64,000 bases of DNA from Vreelandella sedimenti (GTDB taxonomy: Bacteria > Pseudomonadota > Gammaproteobacteria > Pseudomonadales > Halomonadaceae), in contig NZ_JACCGK010000013.1 of the NCBI RefSeq assembly GCF_013416325.1, positions 116,949-180,948 of the forward strand, given 5' to 3'. Made by a program: the position numbers and the translations under genes. The notes beneath the pieces were generated by a model. It did no database searches and was not told the origin of the DNA. It saw only the letters and a list, made by a program, of their open reading frames with translations. Below are positions 9,798 through 19,083 of this stretch, one piece after another (position 1 is the first letter of the stretch; each line of letters begins with the position of its first letter).

Positions 9798-10397
9798 TTA
9801 CACGCCATGCCCATAAAGAGTAATGCTAGCGGGTGCTAACGGGGTTTGCTCACGGTGGGACGTCAGCGGCTTCCCGGCCAGGGCAGTCAGCAGGATTTGC
9901 AGTGGATCACCGTGACTGACGAACAGAATGATTTCCCCGCTTACCTGTTGTTCCCAATCACCGATCACCGCCTGCATACGGCTCGCCACCCGGCTCAACG
10001 CTTCTACTCCTTGGTGCTGGTGTTCAGCATCCTCGGCATCGAACGCCCATATACTGGGATAGTGCTCGTCACTCAGTCCCTCTAGTTCGCCAAAATTTCG
10101 TTCCCGCAAGCGCGTATCCACGCTGGGTACTAACCCGAATCTGGCCGCCACATGAGCAGCGGTTTGAGTGGTACGCAAAAAGTCTGAATGCACCACGCGG
10201 GTCGGCACAGGCCACTGCCAGTCGGCAACAAGCTGGGCAAGTTGTTGCTCACCATGCTCGGAGAGGCCAAAGTGTTCCACCCCCCGCCCCGGCGAGCTGA
10301 CAATTACCCTCTGTTGATTAGCCTGACTATGGCCGTGGCGCATGAATAAATAGCGGTTGCGCCAATGGTCGGAGAGCGGCTGTAAAGTATTTGACAT
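9798..10397 (-). CDS. Histidine phosphatase family protein
   Basis: A 199-aa branch-1 histidine phosphatase (phosphoglycerate mutase-like). The phospho-accepting His is in YLFMRHGHSQAN; the second catalytic His is in ILFVSHGDPLQI; the acid is in RERNFGELEG. I chose the ATG at 10397 because it places the RHG motif at the usual 20 residues from the start; the frame stays open upstream. The substrate cannot be read from sequence; a sugar phosphate or a nucleotide intermediate is typical. It is divergent from phnD. Confidence 0.85.
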   Translation of the reverse strand: MSNTLQPLSDHWRNRYLFMRHGHSQANQQRVIVSSPGRGVEHFGLSEHGEQQLAQLVADWQWPVPTRVVHSDFLRTTQTAAHVAARFGLVPSVDTRLRERNFGELEGLSDEHYPSIWAFDAEDAEHQHQGVEALSRVASRMQAVIGDWEQQVSGEIILFVSHGDPLQILLTALAGKPLTSHREQTPLAPASITLYGHGV

Positions 10398-10570
10398 AAG
10401 TTTGTCACAAACCCTAGATTGAAGGTGTCTGCTTTCGAAAATAACCATCCTTGACGCGGAATGTCCACTTACGAAACAGTTCCCGCTTTCAATAGTGGCA
10501 AAACGCAGCCAAGGAAATACAGCCTGCCCCATAGCAAGAACACAACAATAACGCACAAACGAGGCTCACC

Positions 10571-11563
10571 ATGACAACTTCGCTCTTCCGCCAGCGCCCG
10601 CTTGCGATGCTTATCGCTGCATCTCTACTACCGCTCACCCTGCTCTCTACCCATGCCTTCGCAGAGTGCGAACGTGGCGACCTGGATACCATCTATTGTG
10701 ATGACGATGGCGATATGGTCGCGGATCGCCCTGCCGATGAGTCGCAGTGGGTTAATCCGGACACGCTGATTTTTGCTTATACGCCCGTCGAAGACCCGGC
10801 TATCTATTCGGATATCTGGCAGCCGTTTATCGATCACTTGGCCGAGGTTACCGAACGGGATGTGCGTTTCTTCGCTGTACAGTCAAACGCTGCCCAAGTT
10901 GAAGCCATGCGCAGCGGTCGGCTGCATATCGCTGGTTTCTCCACAGGCCCTACGCCGTTTGCGGTGAATTTGGCCGGTGCCGTGCCGTTTGCCTTGATGG
11001 GTTCTGATGACGGCCAATTCGGTTACACCCTGCAGTTATTTACTCATGTCGACTCTGATATCCATGAGGTCGAGGATCTCAAAGGCAAACGCGTTGCCCA
11101 TACCTCCCCCACCTCAAACTCGGGCAATTTAGCCCCTCGTGCACTGCTGCCGGAACTCGGTATTACCCCCGATGAAGATTACGAAGTGGTCTACTCGGGT
11201 AGCCACGACCAATCCATGCTGGGCGTGGTGGCCAAGGATTACGATGCGGCCCCCGTGGCCTCAGAAGTCGTCGAGCGGATGGCAGCACGCGGTCTTTATG
11301 ATGAAGAGGACGTGCGTCTGATCTACGAATCCGACCGTTTCCCGACTACCTCCTATAACTACGCGCACAACTTGCATCCCGACCTGGTCGAGAAAATAGA
11401 GGAAGCCTTTTTTAGCTTTGATTTTGTCGGCACCGAACTTGGTGAAGAGTTTGAGGGCGTCGAGAAATTCATACCCATCAACTACCAAGACAACTGGCAG
11501 GTCATTCGCACCATCCAAGCGGCCAATAACGTGAGCTATACGCCAGAAAACTTGGAAGAGTAA
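10571..11563 (+). CDS. phnD: Phosphate/phosphite/phosphonate ABC transporter, substrate-binding protein
   Basis: Periplasmic receptor of a PhnCDE-type importer. The 330-aa product has a signal peptide cut near THAFA (residue 31), an unusual acidic Cys-containing segment (CERGDLDTIYCDDDGDMV), then the PhnD core: IFAYTPVEDPAIYSDIWQPFIDHL, AGFSTGPTPFAVNLAGAVPF, LKGKRVAHTSPTSNSGNLAP (the TSNSG anion-binding loop) and YSGSHDQSMLGVVAKDYDAAPV. First gene of D-C-E-E. No C-P lyase or phosphite dehydrogenase lies nearby, so the natural ligand (phosphonate, phosphite or phosphate) is open. Confidence 0.88.
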   Translation: MTTSLFRQRPLAMLIAASLLPLTLLSTHAFAECERGDLDTIYCDDDGDMVADRPADESQWVNPDTLIFAYTPVEDPAIYSDIWQPFIDHLAEVTERDVRFFAVQSNAAQVEAMRSGRLHIAGFSTGPTPFAVNLAGAVPFALMGSDDGQFGYTLQLFTHVDSDIHEVEDLKGKRVAHTSPTSNSGNLAPRALLPELGITPDEDYEVVYSGSHDQSMLGVVAKDYDAAPVASEVVERMAARGLYDEEDVRLIYESDRFPTTSYNYAHNLHPDLVEKIEEAFFSFDFVGTELGEEFEGVEKFIPINYQDNWQVIRTIQAANNVSYTPENLEE

Positions 11564-11619
11564 ACGTAGCGCACCGCCACCGGCGGTGCGGTTATTGTCT
11601 CGACGATGGAAGCTGACAC

Positions 11620-12417
11620 ATGCTGGAAATTACCAATCTGGTCAAACGTTATGGCCACGATGAAGCCGTGCTGAAAGGGCTTGACCTCAAGGTAGAGGGA
11701 AACAGCGTTGTTTCTATCGTAGGCGCCTCGGGTGCAGGGAAAAGCACCATGCTGAGATGCATCAATCGCCTGGTCGAGCCAACCTCAGGTTCGATCAAAC
11801 TCAACGGCAATGAGCTGGTGAACCTGAAAGGTGCCGAGCTGCGCCGTGCTCGCCGCAAGATCGGCATGGTGTTCCAGGGTTTTAACCTACTGGATCGCTT
11901 GACCGTGATGGAGAACGTGTTGGCCGGGCGGTTGGGTTACGTCAATCTCTATCAAGCGATCTCGCGACGCTACCCACAAGCAGATATTGAGCGTGCGTTT
12001 GTATTGATGGAGCGGGTGGGAATCGCTCACTACGCCAACAAGCGCGCTGATGAGCTATCCGGTGGCGAGCGCCAGCGGGTAGGCGTCGTGCGAGCCCTGA
12101 TGCAGGAACCTGAAGTGCTGTTGGCGGACGAACCGACTGCCTCGCTCGACCCACGCACCTCCGAGCAAATCATGATACTGCTGCAAAGCCTGGCCAGCGA
12201 GCTGTCGCTGCCGGTGCTGATCAATATCCACAATGTCGCACAGGCCAAAACCTATACCGAGCGCATCGTGGGCCTGCGCCACGGCAAGATGATATTTGAT
12301 GGCTTACCCGCCGACTTCAATAAAGACGCGTTAGACGCCATTTACGGCGGCATTGAAGCGCCGGACGACGCGATCACCGATACGCCAGCGGAGGAGCACA
12401 CTCATGACTCCGCGTGA
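11620..12417 (+). CDS. phnC: Phosphonate-type ABC transporter, ATP-binding protein
   Basis: A 265-aa ATPase with Walker A GASGAGKST, Q-loop MVFQGFNLLDRLTV, the PhnC-specific insert NVLAGRLGYVNLYQAISRRYP, signature LSGGERQRVGVVRAL and Walker B VLLADEPTASLDP. The switch His is in NIHNVAQAK. The last 14 bases overlap phnE, so translation is coupled. The C-terminal 20 residues are acidic and likely unstructured. Confidence 0.92.
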   Translation: MLEITNLVKRYGHDEAVLKGLDLKVEGNSVVSIVGASGAGKSTMLRCINRLVEPTSGSIKLNGNELVNLKGAELRRARRKIGMVFQGFNLLDRLTVMENVLAGRLGYVNLYQAISRRYPQADIERAFVLMERVGIAHYANKRADELSGGERQRVGVVRALMQEPEVLLADEPTASLDPRTSEQIMILLQSLASELSLPVLINIHNVAQAKTYTERIVGLRHGKMIFDGLPADFNKDALDAIYGGIEAPDDAITDTPAEEHTHDSA

Positions 12418-13216
12418 CGCCCATTCCACCGCGCCCCACACCTGGAAAAAGCCGCCGTTTATTGCTAACCCCGTGCTGCGCTATGGGCTGATCATCGTCA
12501 CGGTCATCTACTTGGTCTGGGCCTTCGGCTCGCTGCCATTCAACTGGGCGCGTATCTCTGAAGGGCTGCCCCGCGCAGCGCGTATTTTTAGCGGCGGCTT
12601 CCCCCCCAACTTAGAGCGCTACGAGCTACTGATTACCGGTTTTAAAGAGAGCTTCCAAATCGCCATTTTGGCGACTTTGATGGGGGTTTTGCTCTCTATT
12701 CCGTTTGCCGTGATGGCAGCGCGCAATATCGCTCCAATGCCTATCTATGTGATTGGCCGGTCGGTGATTATCGTATCGCGCAGCTTTCATCCGGTAATCG
12801 TTGCCATCCTGTTTGTCGCCGCCGTTGGATTTGGCCCACTCGCAGGTATTCTAACCCTGACGCTCTACTCCATCGGCTTTGTGGGCAAGTTACTCGCCGA
12901 AGAGATCGAAGAGATTGATTGGGGCCAAGTAGAGGCGATGAAAGCCGCCGGCGCTGGCTATGTGGCCATTCTGTTTTATGCGGTCTTTCCGCAAATTCTG
13001 CCACGCCAGGTAGGGCTATCCATGTACCAATTGGATAGTAACTTGCGCGCATCAGCGGTGGTAGGAATCGTTGGGGCAGGCGGCATTGGCGGCACCTTGA
13101 TGAATGCCTTTGGGCGTTACGACTACGATTTCGCCTTTGCGATTCTGCTCATTATCATCGCGGTCATTTTGCTCAGTGAAGGTGTCAGCGGCTGGGTAAG
13201 GAAAAAAATATGGTAG
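12404..13216 (+). CDS. phnE: Phosphonate-type ABC transporter, permease PhnE (first copy)
   Basis: A 270-aa inner-membrane permease. Six hydrophobic segments; the EAA-type loop reads QVEAMKAAGAGYVAILFYAVFPQILPRQVG, and SNLRASAVVGIVGAGGIGGTL is the family C-terminal signature. I use the ATG at 12404 inside the end of phnC (14-bp overlap); the open frame extends further but would read through phnC. It pairs with the second PhnE, which overlaps its end by 7 bases. Confidence 0.9.
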   Translation: MTPRDAHSTAPHTWKKPPFIANPVLRYGLIIVTVIYLVWAFGSLPFNWARISEGLPRAARIFSGGFPPNLERYELLITGFKESFQIAILATLMGVLLSIPFAVMAARNIAPMPIYVIGRSVIIVSRSFHPVIVAILFVAAVGFGPLAGILTLTLYSIGFVGKLLAEEIEEIDWGQVEAMKAAGAGYVAILFYAVFPQILPRQVGLSMYQLDSNLRASAVVGIVGAGGIGGTLMNAFGRYDYDFAFAILLIIIAVILLSEGVSGWVRKKIW

Positions 13217-14019
13217 ATCACGCACAGCAGCTTGCCGATCGTATTTGGCAACGCTATGACCGCAAACAGCGCCTTATTCGTTACGCCGTTCTGCTAGCTA
13301 CCTTGATGTTAGTGGTTTGGGCGGTGCGCGATATTGATATTTTCTGGCCGTGGGTGTGGGATGCGCCAAACCAAATCTCCGGGCTTGCCGCACGCATGTG
13401 GCCACCCAGTGCGGCGGGGCTCAATGGCATTATCGGAGCACTGATCGAGACCGTGCATATCGCTACGCTGGCTACCTTTCTGACGATTTTCCTGGCGCTT
13501 CCGGTGGCATACATCGCCGCCCAGAACACTACTCCCAACCGCGCCTGCTTGTGGCTTGGTCGCTTCATTCTGGTCTCAAGCCGTTCGGTGAACACCATTA
13601 TCTGGGCGCTGCTGTTCGTGGCCATTTTTGGCCCTGGAGTATTAGCGGGCATACTCGCCATCATGTTTCGCTCGATTGGCTTTATCGGCAAGCTGATGGG
13701 CGAAGCGATAGAGGAGATTGACCGGCGCCCCGTAGAGGCCATGGAAGCCGCCGGGGCCTCCAAGGCCAAAGTGGTGGCCTATGCAATCGTGCCCCAGGTC
13801 ATGCCCGCGTTTTTTGCCATCGTCATACTCCGCTGGGATATCAATATCCGCGAATCGACGGTACTTGGGCTGGTGGGCGCCGGGGGTATCGGGGTTATTC
13901 TGCAAGGCGCAATTGACACCTTTGCCTGGCCTACCGTGGCGACCATTTTGATTGCCATTATTGTGCTGGTGCTGATTGGTGAAGCCGTCACCAGCTTGCT
14001 GCGTAGCAAGGCGCTGTAA
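13210..14019 (+). CDS. phnE: Phosphonate-type ABC transporter, permease PhnE (second copy)
   Basis: A 269-aa partner permease. Signatures: VEAMEAAGASKAKVVAYAIVPQVMPAFFAI (EAA loop) and NIRESTVLGLVGAGGIGVILQGAI. Start ATG at 13210 overlaps the preceding stop. Two PhnE-type permeases next to each other are usual in this transporter subgroup and probably form a heterodimer. It is the last gene of the operon. Confidence 0.9.
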   Translation: MVDHAQQLADRIWQRYDRKQRLIRYAVLLATLMLVVWAVRDIDIFWPWVWDAPNQISGLAARMWPPSAAGLNGIIGALIETVHIATLATFLTIFLALPVAYIAAQNTTPNRACLWLGRFILVSSRSVNTIIWALLFVAIFGPGVLAGILAIMFRSIGFIGKLMGEAIEEIDRRPVEAMEAAGASKAKVVAYAIVPQVMPAFFAIVILRWDINIRESTVLGLVGAGGIGVILQGAIDTFAWPTVATILIAIIVLVLIGEAVTSLLRSKAL

Positions 14020-14110
14020 CCACGTTGCTTAAGCTGAGGCAAGCGTTTGACCTAACGCCAAACGATTGCCATGGTTAGATGACCATCAACGACATGGAGT
14101 ATGCACAGCG

Positions 14111-14539
14111 ATGACAACCTATATCGTGGTAGCCGACGCCGCTCGCGCACGTATTTTTACCCGAGATGCCTTAACGTTGGCAGAGCAAGAAAGCATGGTT
14201 CACGCTGAAGGACGTCTACACGAAGGTGACTTGGTCACCGACGGTCGAGGCGATGTGCATGAGTCGATGTCCACTACCTCTCGCTCGGCTGGCGAAGAGG
14301 GAACGGCTACTAAGCACGAAAACGAGCTGTTTGCGAAAGAGGTCGCTCAACGACTTTACAGCGCTCGAGTAGGCAACAGTATGGAGAAGCTCATTATGGT
14401 GGCGCCGCCTAAATTTTTGGGACTTTTACGCGATAAACTCGATGCCCCTACCCAAAAGCTGGTGATTCATTCCCTATCAAAAGATCTAAGTAAAGCGTCA
14501 CTGGCCGATATCCAACAAGCAGTTAGTGATTTACGCTAG
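14111..14539 (+). CDS. Host attachment family protein (Host_attach)
   Basis: A 142-aa soluble protein, starting MTTYIVVADAARARIF and containing VHAEGRLHEGDLVTDGRGDVHES, KHENELFAKEVAQRL and KLIMVAPPKFLGLLRDKL. This is the Host_attach family, named from an Agrobacterium plant-attachment protein; the fold resembles eRF1 domain-like proteins and the biochemical role is not established. The in-frame upstream extension to 14066 is unlikely, since MTTYIVV is the usual start. It stands alone. Confidence 0.8.
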   Translation: MTTYIVVADAARARIFTRDALTLAEQESMVHAEGRLHEGDLVTDGRGDVHESMSTTSRSAGEEGTATKHENELFAKEVAQRLYSARVGNSMEKLIMVAPPKFLGLLRDKLDAPTQKLVIHSLSKDLSKASLADIQQAVSDLR

Positions 14540-14666
14540 TAATATCCGAAACTTAACTATTATTCAACACTAAAGAAAGGGTCGTTCTCGCCGATAGCTT
14601 AGAAGACATTACAAGCGGTACCTCCCCCCCCGAGTACTGACATGCACTTCTACGTCGAGAGCGACC

Positions 14667-16526
14667 ATGCTATCTACCCTCCGAGCACGCATCCTATTGG
14701 CTGCATTAGTGGCGATTACCCTCGCTCTAGTGGTTAACGGCATTGCCAGTTACACCACCGTAAAACACCATAATAGCCAGCAAATAACGCGCAATCTTAG
14801 CGCCGTGGTTAACGGCAATACGCAAGCTATTAACGAGTGGTTTAGCGCACGCTATACCATGCTTTCCAGCATGGATGATGCAGTCAATAGCGATGACCCG
14901 CTTGCCGCACTGCGCCAACTGGCTGGCTCAGGCAGCTTTATGACGGCCTACATTGCTTACCCTTCCACACCAGACGCTATTTTTTCCGATGGTTGGCAAC
15001 CGCCCAGCGATTACGACCCTCGCCAGCGGCCCTGGTTTCAAGGCGCAGCCGAAGCGCAAGAGACCATTATTACGGCGCCTTACACGGATGCCCAAACGGG
15101 TGGGTTAATCGTTACCTTTGCACGCCCTTTCTATCGTAATGGACAGCTGGCCGCAGTCATTGGTGCGGATATTACCATCGAGGATGTGATCGAGATTGTG
15201 ACTGGCATTGCTCCGACGCCGTCCAGTTTCGGCTTTTTAACCACTGAAGACGGCACCCTGATCGCGCATCCTGACGCTGACATGACGCTCGAACCTTCCA
15301 CACGTTTGAGCGATGAACTGACCAACACCCGGCTTAGCGAAATCGCCCAAGCCGATGAACCCCAATCACTTTCACTGCAAAACAGCGATACGTTGCTAAT
15401 GGGCAATAACGTGGGCGGTAGCAGTGGCTGGCAGTTGATTGTTGCACTAGACGAACACGAGGCGACGGCAGGTCTGCGTGGCATCGCCACTACATCGATA
15501 GTCACGCTGCTGATTGTGGCCGCAATCACGGCGGTAGTCTTTGGCTTACTGCTTTCACTGCTGCTGCGCCGCTTGTTGGTTGCACGTAACGCGATGGATG
15601 ACATCGCCTCAGGAGAGGGTGACCTAACACAGCGTTTGCCTGAAGAGGGCAATGACGAGATCACACAAATTGCCAAGGCTTTCAACCGTTTCGTAGGCAA
15701 AATGGAAGCCGTATTAATCGATGTGCGCACCAGCAGTGAATCGGTTCACCACGCGGCCAATGAGATCGCCATGGGAGGCCAGGACTTATCCCGTCGCACC
15801 GATAATGCTGCCGCTAGCCTGCAGCAGACCTCTGCATCGATCGAGGAAATCACCAGTACGGTTCAACACACGGCGGCATCCGCAAAAGAAGCCAACAAGC
15901 TCTCCCAAACCGCCTCAAAGGTAGCCAACGAAGGGGGGAAGGTTGTAGCAAATGTGGTGACCACCATGGAAGACATTACCCACGCTTCGAATAAGATCGG
16001 TGAGATTGTCACCTTGATGAACAGCATTTCATTCCAGACCAACCTGCTGGCGCTTAACGCCTCAGTGGAAGCCGCTCGGGCTGGCGAGCATGGCCGCGGT
16101 TTTGCCGTGGTGGCCGATGAAGTACGCAAGCTGGCTGGGCGTAGCAGTGATGCCGCCAACGATATTCAAAAGCTGATTGAGGACTCTCAAACTAAGGTTA
16201 ACAATGGCACCACTTTAGTGCGTAATGCGGGATCTACCATGCAAGACATCGTCGCGCATATTACCCGCGTTACCGATGTTTTGGAGGAGATCAATGCGGC
16301 CACCAGCGAGCAAAGCGATGGCATCAATCAGGTCAACATTGCCGTCGCAGAACTGGATCGCATGACTCAGGAAAACGCGGCCATGGTGGAAGAGTCCACG
16401 ACTGCCGCCGAGCAGCTAAAAGAACAGGCCGATCATCTGGCAGGCACTATCAGCAGTTTTAAGCTTTCCCAGCGCCCACCTGCGCCCCTAACATCAAACT
16501 CACCCAAGGCGTTGACATCATTTTGA
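14667..16526 (+). CDS. Methyl-accepting chemotaxis protein (dCache-HAMP)
   Basis: A 619-aa chemoreceptor. One helix at about residues 7-27, a periplasmic dCache sensor (about 35-275, with [16 protein letters not shown] and [15 protein letters not shown]), a second helix (about 280-305), HAMP ([25 protein letters not shown]) and a cytoplasmic coiled coil with the conserved hairpin tip [20 protein letters not shown]. The PWF motif in dCache is common in amino-acid or amine sensors, so a ligand of that class is possible. No chemotaxis kinase genes are nearby. It stops 4 bp before the convergent LysR stop codon. Confidence 0.94.
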   Translation: MLSTLRARILLAALVAITLALVVNGIASYTTVKHHNSQQITRNLSAVVNGNTQAINEWFSARYTMLSSMDDAVNSDDPLAALRQLAGSGSFMTAYIAYPSTPDAIFSDGWQPPSDYDPRQRPWFQGAAEAQETIITAPYTDAQTGGLIVTFARPFYRNGQLAAVIGADITIEDVIEIVTGIAPTPSSFGFLTTEDGTLIAHPDADMTLEPSTRLSDELTNTRLSEIAQADEPQSLSLQNSDTLLMGNNVGGSSGWQLIVALDEHEATAGLRGIATTSIVTLLIVAAITAVVFGLLLSLLLRRLLVARNAMDDIASGEGDLTQRLPEEGNDEITQIAKAFNRFVGKMEAVLIDVRTSSESVHHAANEIAMGGQDLSRRTDNAAASLQQTSASIEEITSTVQHTAASAKEANKLSQTASKVANEGGKVVANVVTTMEDITHASNKIGEIVTLMNSISFQTNLLALNASVEAARAGEHGRGFAVVADEVRKLAGRSSDAANDIQKLIEDSQTKVNNGTTLVRNAGSTMQDIVAHITRVTDVLEEINAATSEQSDGINQVNIAVAELDRMTQENAAMVEESTTAAEQLKEQADHLAGTISSFKLSQRPPAPLTSNSPKALTSF

Positions 16527-16530
16527 GAGA

Positions 16531-17457
16531 TTAAGGAATCGGCGGCAGCGCAATATCGTCGCTGCGCTTGGCCCCGGCGGTCATTTCACGGCATAGGCGC
16601 AGGAACTCGCGCACACCGGTGGTGAGGTATTTGTGCCGGTGCCAAATAAACGTAAACTGACGCTTTAAGTCCAACTCCGGCGTAGGCAGCGGCACCAAGC
16701 TGCCGCGCCGGAAGGCATCACGCAGCGCCAGGCGCGAGACACAGCCAATCCCCAGTCCTGACTCCACGGCACGCTTAATACCTTCCGTATGCTCTAGCTC
16801 TAGCAGAGTGTTAAACCGGCTGCGGCGGTGACGGGCGGCGTGCTCCAGAGTCATGCGGGTGCCAGAGCCCTCTTCGCGCATAATCCAGTCCTCACGCAGC
16901 AGCTGTTCAAGTTCAAGGTGCTCGCGGCCTGCCAGTGGGTGTCGCGGCGAGCAAAACACGCACAGCTCATCTTCCACCCAGGGTTGGCTGATGATCATGT
17001 CATCGTCGCACTGCCCCTCGATCAAGCCTAAATCCAGCGAGTGCTGGCGCACGCCTTCGATAATATGGCGCGTATTGCGCACCGCCAAGCGCACCCGGCT
17101 ACCAGGGTGGCGCTGCATAAAATCGCTAATCAGCAGCGTGGCCAGGTAGTTGCCAATGGTCAGCGTAGCCCCTACATCTAGCGACCCAACCCCTTTCTGA
17201 CCACGTAGAAGCTCTTCAATCTCTTCGCCGCGATCCAGCAGCGCCACCGCTTTGGGCAACAGCTGAAAACCCAGTGCGTTGAGTTTTAAGCGTTTTCCGA
17301 TCCGATCCAGCAGTTGGCAATCGAACTGCCGCTCAAGCTCCGCCAGCGCCGTGCTGGTTGCCGACTGAGACATGGCCAGCGCCCGCGCAGCATGGGAGAC
17401 GCTCTCATGCTGAGCAACCGCCACAAAGACTTCCAACTGCCGCAGGGTGTAGTGCAT
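16531..17457 (-). CDS. finR: LysR family regulator, FinR-like
   Basis: A 308-aa LysR regulator: winged helix at residues 1-65 (HYTLRQLEVFVAVAQHESVSHAARALAMSQSATSTALAEL) and a co-inducer domain behind it. In Pseudomonas, FinR sits divergent from fpr and activates it under oxidative and osmotic stress; the same arrangement is seen here, 180 bp apart. This context, not sequence alone, supports the name. CysB-type and YeiE-type regulators are the alternatives. Confidence 0.75.
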   Translation of the reverse strand: MHYTLRQLEVFVAVAQHESVSHAARALAMSQSATSTALAELERQFDCQLLDRIGKRLKLNALGFQLLPKAVALLDRGEEIEELLRGQKGVGSLDVGATLTIGNYLATLLISDFMQRHPGSRVRLAVRNTRHIIEGVRQHSLDLGLIEGQCDDDMIISQPWVEDELCVFCSPRHPLAGREHLELEQLLREDWIMREEGSGTRMTLEHAARHRRSRFNTLLELEHTEGIKRAVESGLGIGCVSRLALRDAFRRGSLVPLPTPELDLKRQFTFIWHRHKYLTTGVREFLRLCREMTAGAKRSDDIALPPIP

Positions 17458-17494
17458 AGAGTCTGACCTTTATTTGATCTATATCTATTTTTCA

Positions 17495-17507
17495 GATAAC
17501 CGTTATC
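17495..17507. promoter_or_regulatory. Palindrome in the finR-fpr intergenic region, candidate FinR site
   Basis: GATAACCGTTATC is a perfect odd palindrome, centred in AT-rich DNA between the divergent genes. LysR regulators bind interrupted dyads of the T-N11-A form, and this one (ATAACCGTTAT core) fits. No experimental support. Confidence 0.45.
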
Positions 17508-17637
17508 AATATAATTCGCTTAACAGATATACCACCCTTTGCTTAGACTTGCTGGCAACATATTTAATCATTTTTATTCTTTTTAAGAATATAACCGATG
17601 CGGACTAGCGCCAGCATCGACTAATGGAGAAAACGGC

Positions 17638-18414
17638 ATGAGTAAGTTTGCTCTGGAAGAAGTGCTTAGCGTCCATCACTGGAACGATACCCTGTTCAGC
17701 TTCCGCACCACCCGCGAGCGCAGCCTGCGCTTCAAAACCGGTCAGTTTGTGATGATTGGTTTGGAAGTGAATGGCAAGCCGCTGATGCGCGCTTACTCCA
17801 TTGCCAGCCCCAACTACGAAGACCACCTTGAGTTCTTCAGCATTAAAGTACCCGACGGCCCACTCACTTCACGCCTTCAGCACCTGAAAGTAGGCGATCA
17901 GATTATGGTCAGCCGCAAGCCCACCGGCACGCTGGTGTGCGATGACCTACTGCCGGGCCGCAACCTCTACATGCTCTCCACCGGCACCGGCTTGGCGCCG
18001 TTTATGAGCCTGATCCAGGATCCTGAAGTGTACGAGCGCTTTGAGAAGGTAGTGCTGGTTCACGGTGTGCGGGAAGTTTCTGAATTGGCCTACGCCGACT
18101 TTATCACCAAAGAGCTGCCAGCCCATGAATACCTGGGCGAAGACATCGCTGAAAAGCTGGTCTACTACCCCACCGTTACTCGGGAAGAGTTCCACACCAT
18201 GGGACGCCTGACCGACCATATCCGTTCGGGCAAGCTGTTTGAAGATACCGGCCTGCCGCCCATCGACCCACGCCAGGATCGCGCGATGATTTGCGGCAGC
18301 CCCGCCATGCTGGACGATACCAGCGCACTGCTAGACGAGCTGGGCCTGAATATTTCGCCGCGCATGGGCGAGCCAGGCGACTACGTCATTGAGCGTGCGT
18401 TTGTCGAGAAGTGA
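17638..18414 (+). CDS. fpr: Ferredoxin-NADP reductase
   Basis: A 258-aa FAD enzyme passing electrons between NADPH and ferredoxin or flavodoxin; same length as Pseudomonas FprA. FAD-binding RAYSIASPNYEDHLEFFSIKVPDGPLTSRL, NADP-binding LSTGTGLAPFMSLIQDPE, and the C-terminal RMGEPGDYVIERAFVEK. The ending VEK (no C-terminal aromatic stacking residue) is the bacterial subclass I type. ATGGAGAAAACGGC gives the ribosome site. Its TGA lies inside the first copy of a heptamer tandem repeat. Confidence 0.94.
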   Translation: MSKFALEEVLSVHHWNDTLFSFRTTRERSLRFKTGQFVMIGLEVNGKPLMRAYSIASPNYEDHLEFFSIKVPDGPLTSRLQHLKVGDQIMVSRKPTGTLVCDDLLPGRNLYMLSTGTGLAPFMSLIQDPEVYERFEKVVLVHGVREVSELAYADFITKELPAHEYLGEDIAEKLVYYPTVTREEFHTMGRLTDHIRSGKLFEDTGLPPIDPRQDRAMICGSPAMLDDTSALLDELGLNISPRMGEPGDYVIERAFVEK

Positions 18415-18460
18415 GTGGTGAGTGGTGAGTGGTGAGTGGTGAGTGGTGAGTGGTGAGTGG
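18411..18460. repeat. Seven tandem copies of the heptamer GTGAGTG
   Basis: Seven perfect GTGAGTG units follow one another, starting at the last codon and stop of fpr. The stop codon lies in the first unit, so copy-number change would not alter the protein but would change the 3' untranslated leader to the terminator. Confidence 0.95.
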
Positions 18461-18496
18461 AAAAATTTTAGCCGCTATTGTGATGCATCATTAATA

Positions 18497-18532
18497 CAAA
18501 GCCCCTGCTGGAGATGATCCACAGGGGCTTTG
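18497..18532. terminator. Bidirectional terminator between fpr and glnK
   Basis: Stem CAAAGCCCCTG / CAGGGGCTTTG with a 14-base loop. The arms supply A- and T-rich flanks in both directions, fitting the two convergent genes. Confidence 0.8.
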
Positions 18533-18546
18533 TGCGACTTACGCCT

Positions 18547-18572
18547 CACAATTCACAATTCACAATTCACAA
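18547..18572. repeat. Tandem heptamer CACAATT, about 3.7 copies
   Basis: Three perfect CACAATT units followed by CACAA, just after the leftward glnK stop. On the glnK strand the unit reads AATTGTG, so both flanks of the shared terminator carry different 7-bp tandem repeats. Confidence 0.9.
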
Positions 18573-18574
18573 AC

Positions 18575-18985
<411 letters not shown>

Positions 18986-19018
18986 CTAACTACCAGCATA
19001 CACCGCTATCGGCAGAGA

Positions 19019-19046
19019 ATAAAAAAGCCTCCCACTAAGGGGAGGC
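19019..19046 (-). terminator. Terminator of amtB
   Basis: On the minus strand: GCCTCCCC, short loop, GGGAGGC, then six T. Located about 38 bp after the amtB stop; read-through would be needed to make the downstream glnK from the amtB promoter. Confidence 0.85.
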
Positions 19047-19083
19047 CAGAAGGAGCACGCCAGCTCACTAGGTCAGCATTAAA

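Noticed and set aside
18411..18572. CRISPR-like array
   Set aside because: The repeats are 7 bp, without spacers; no cas genes are in the window.
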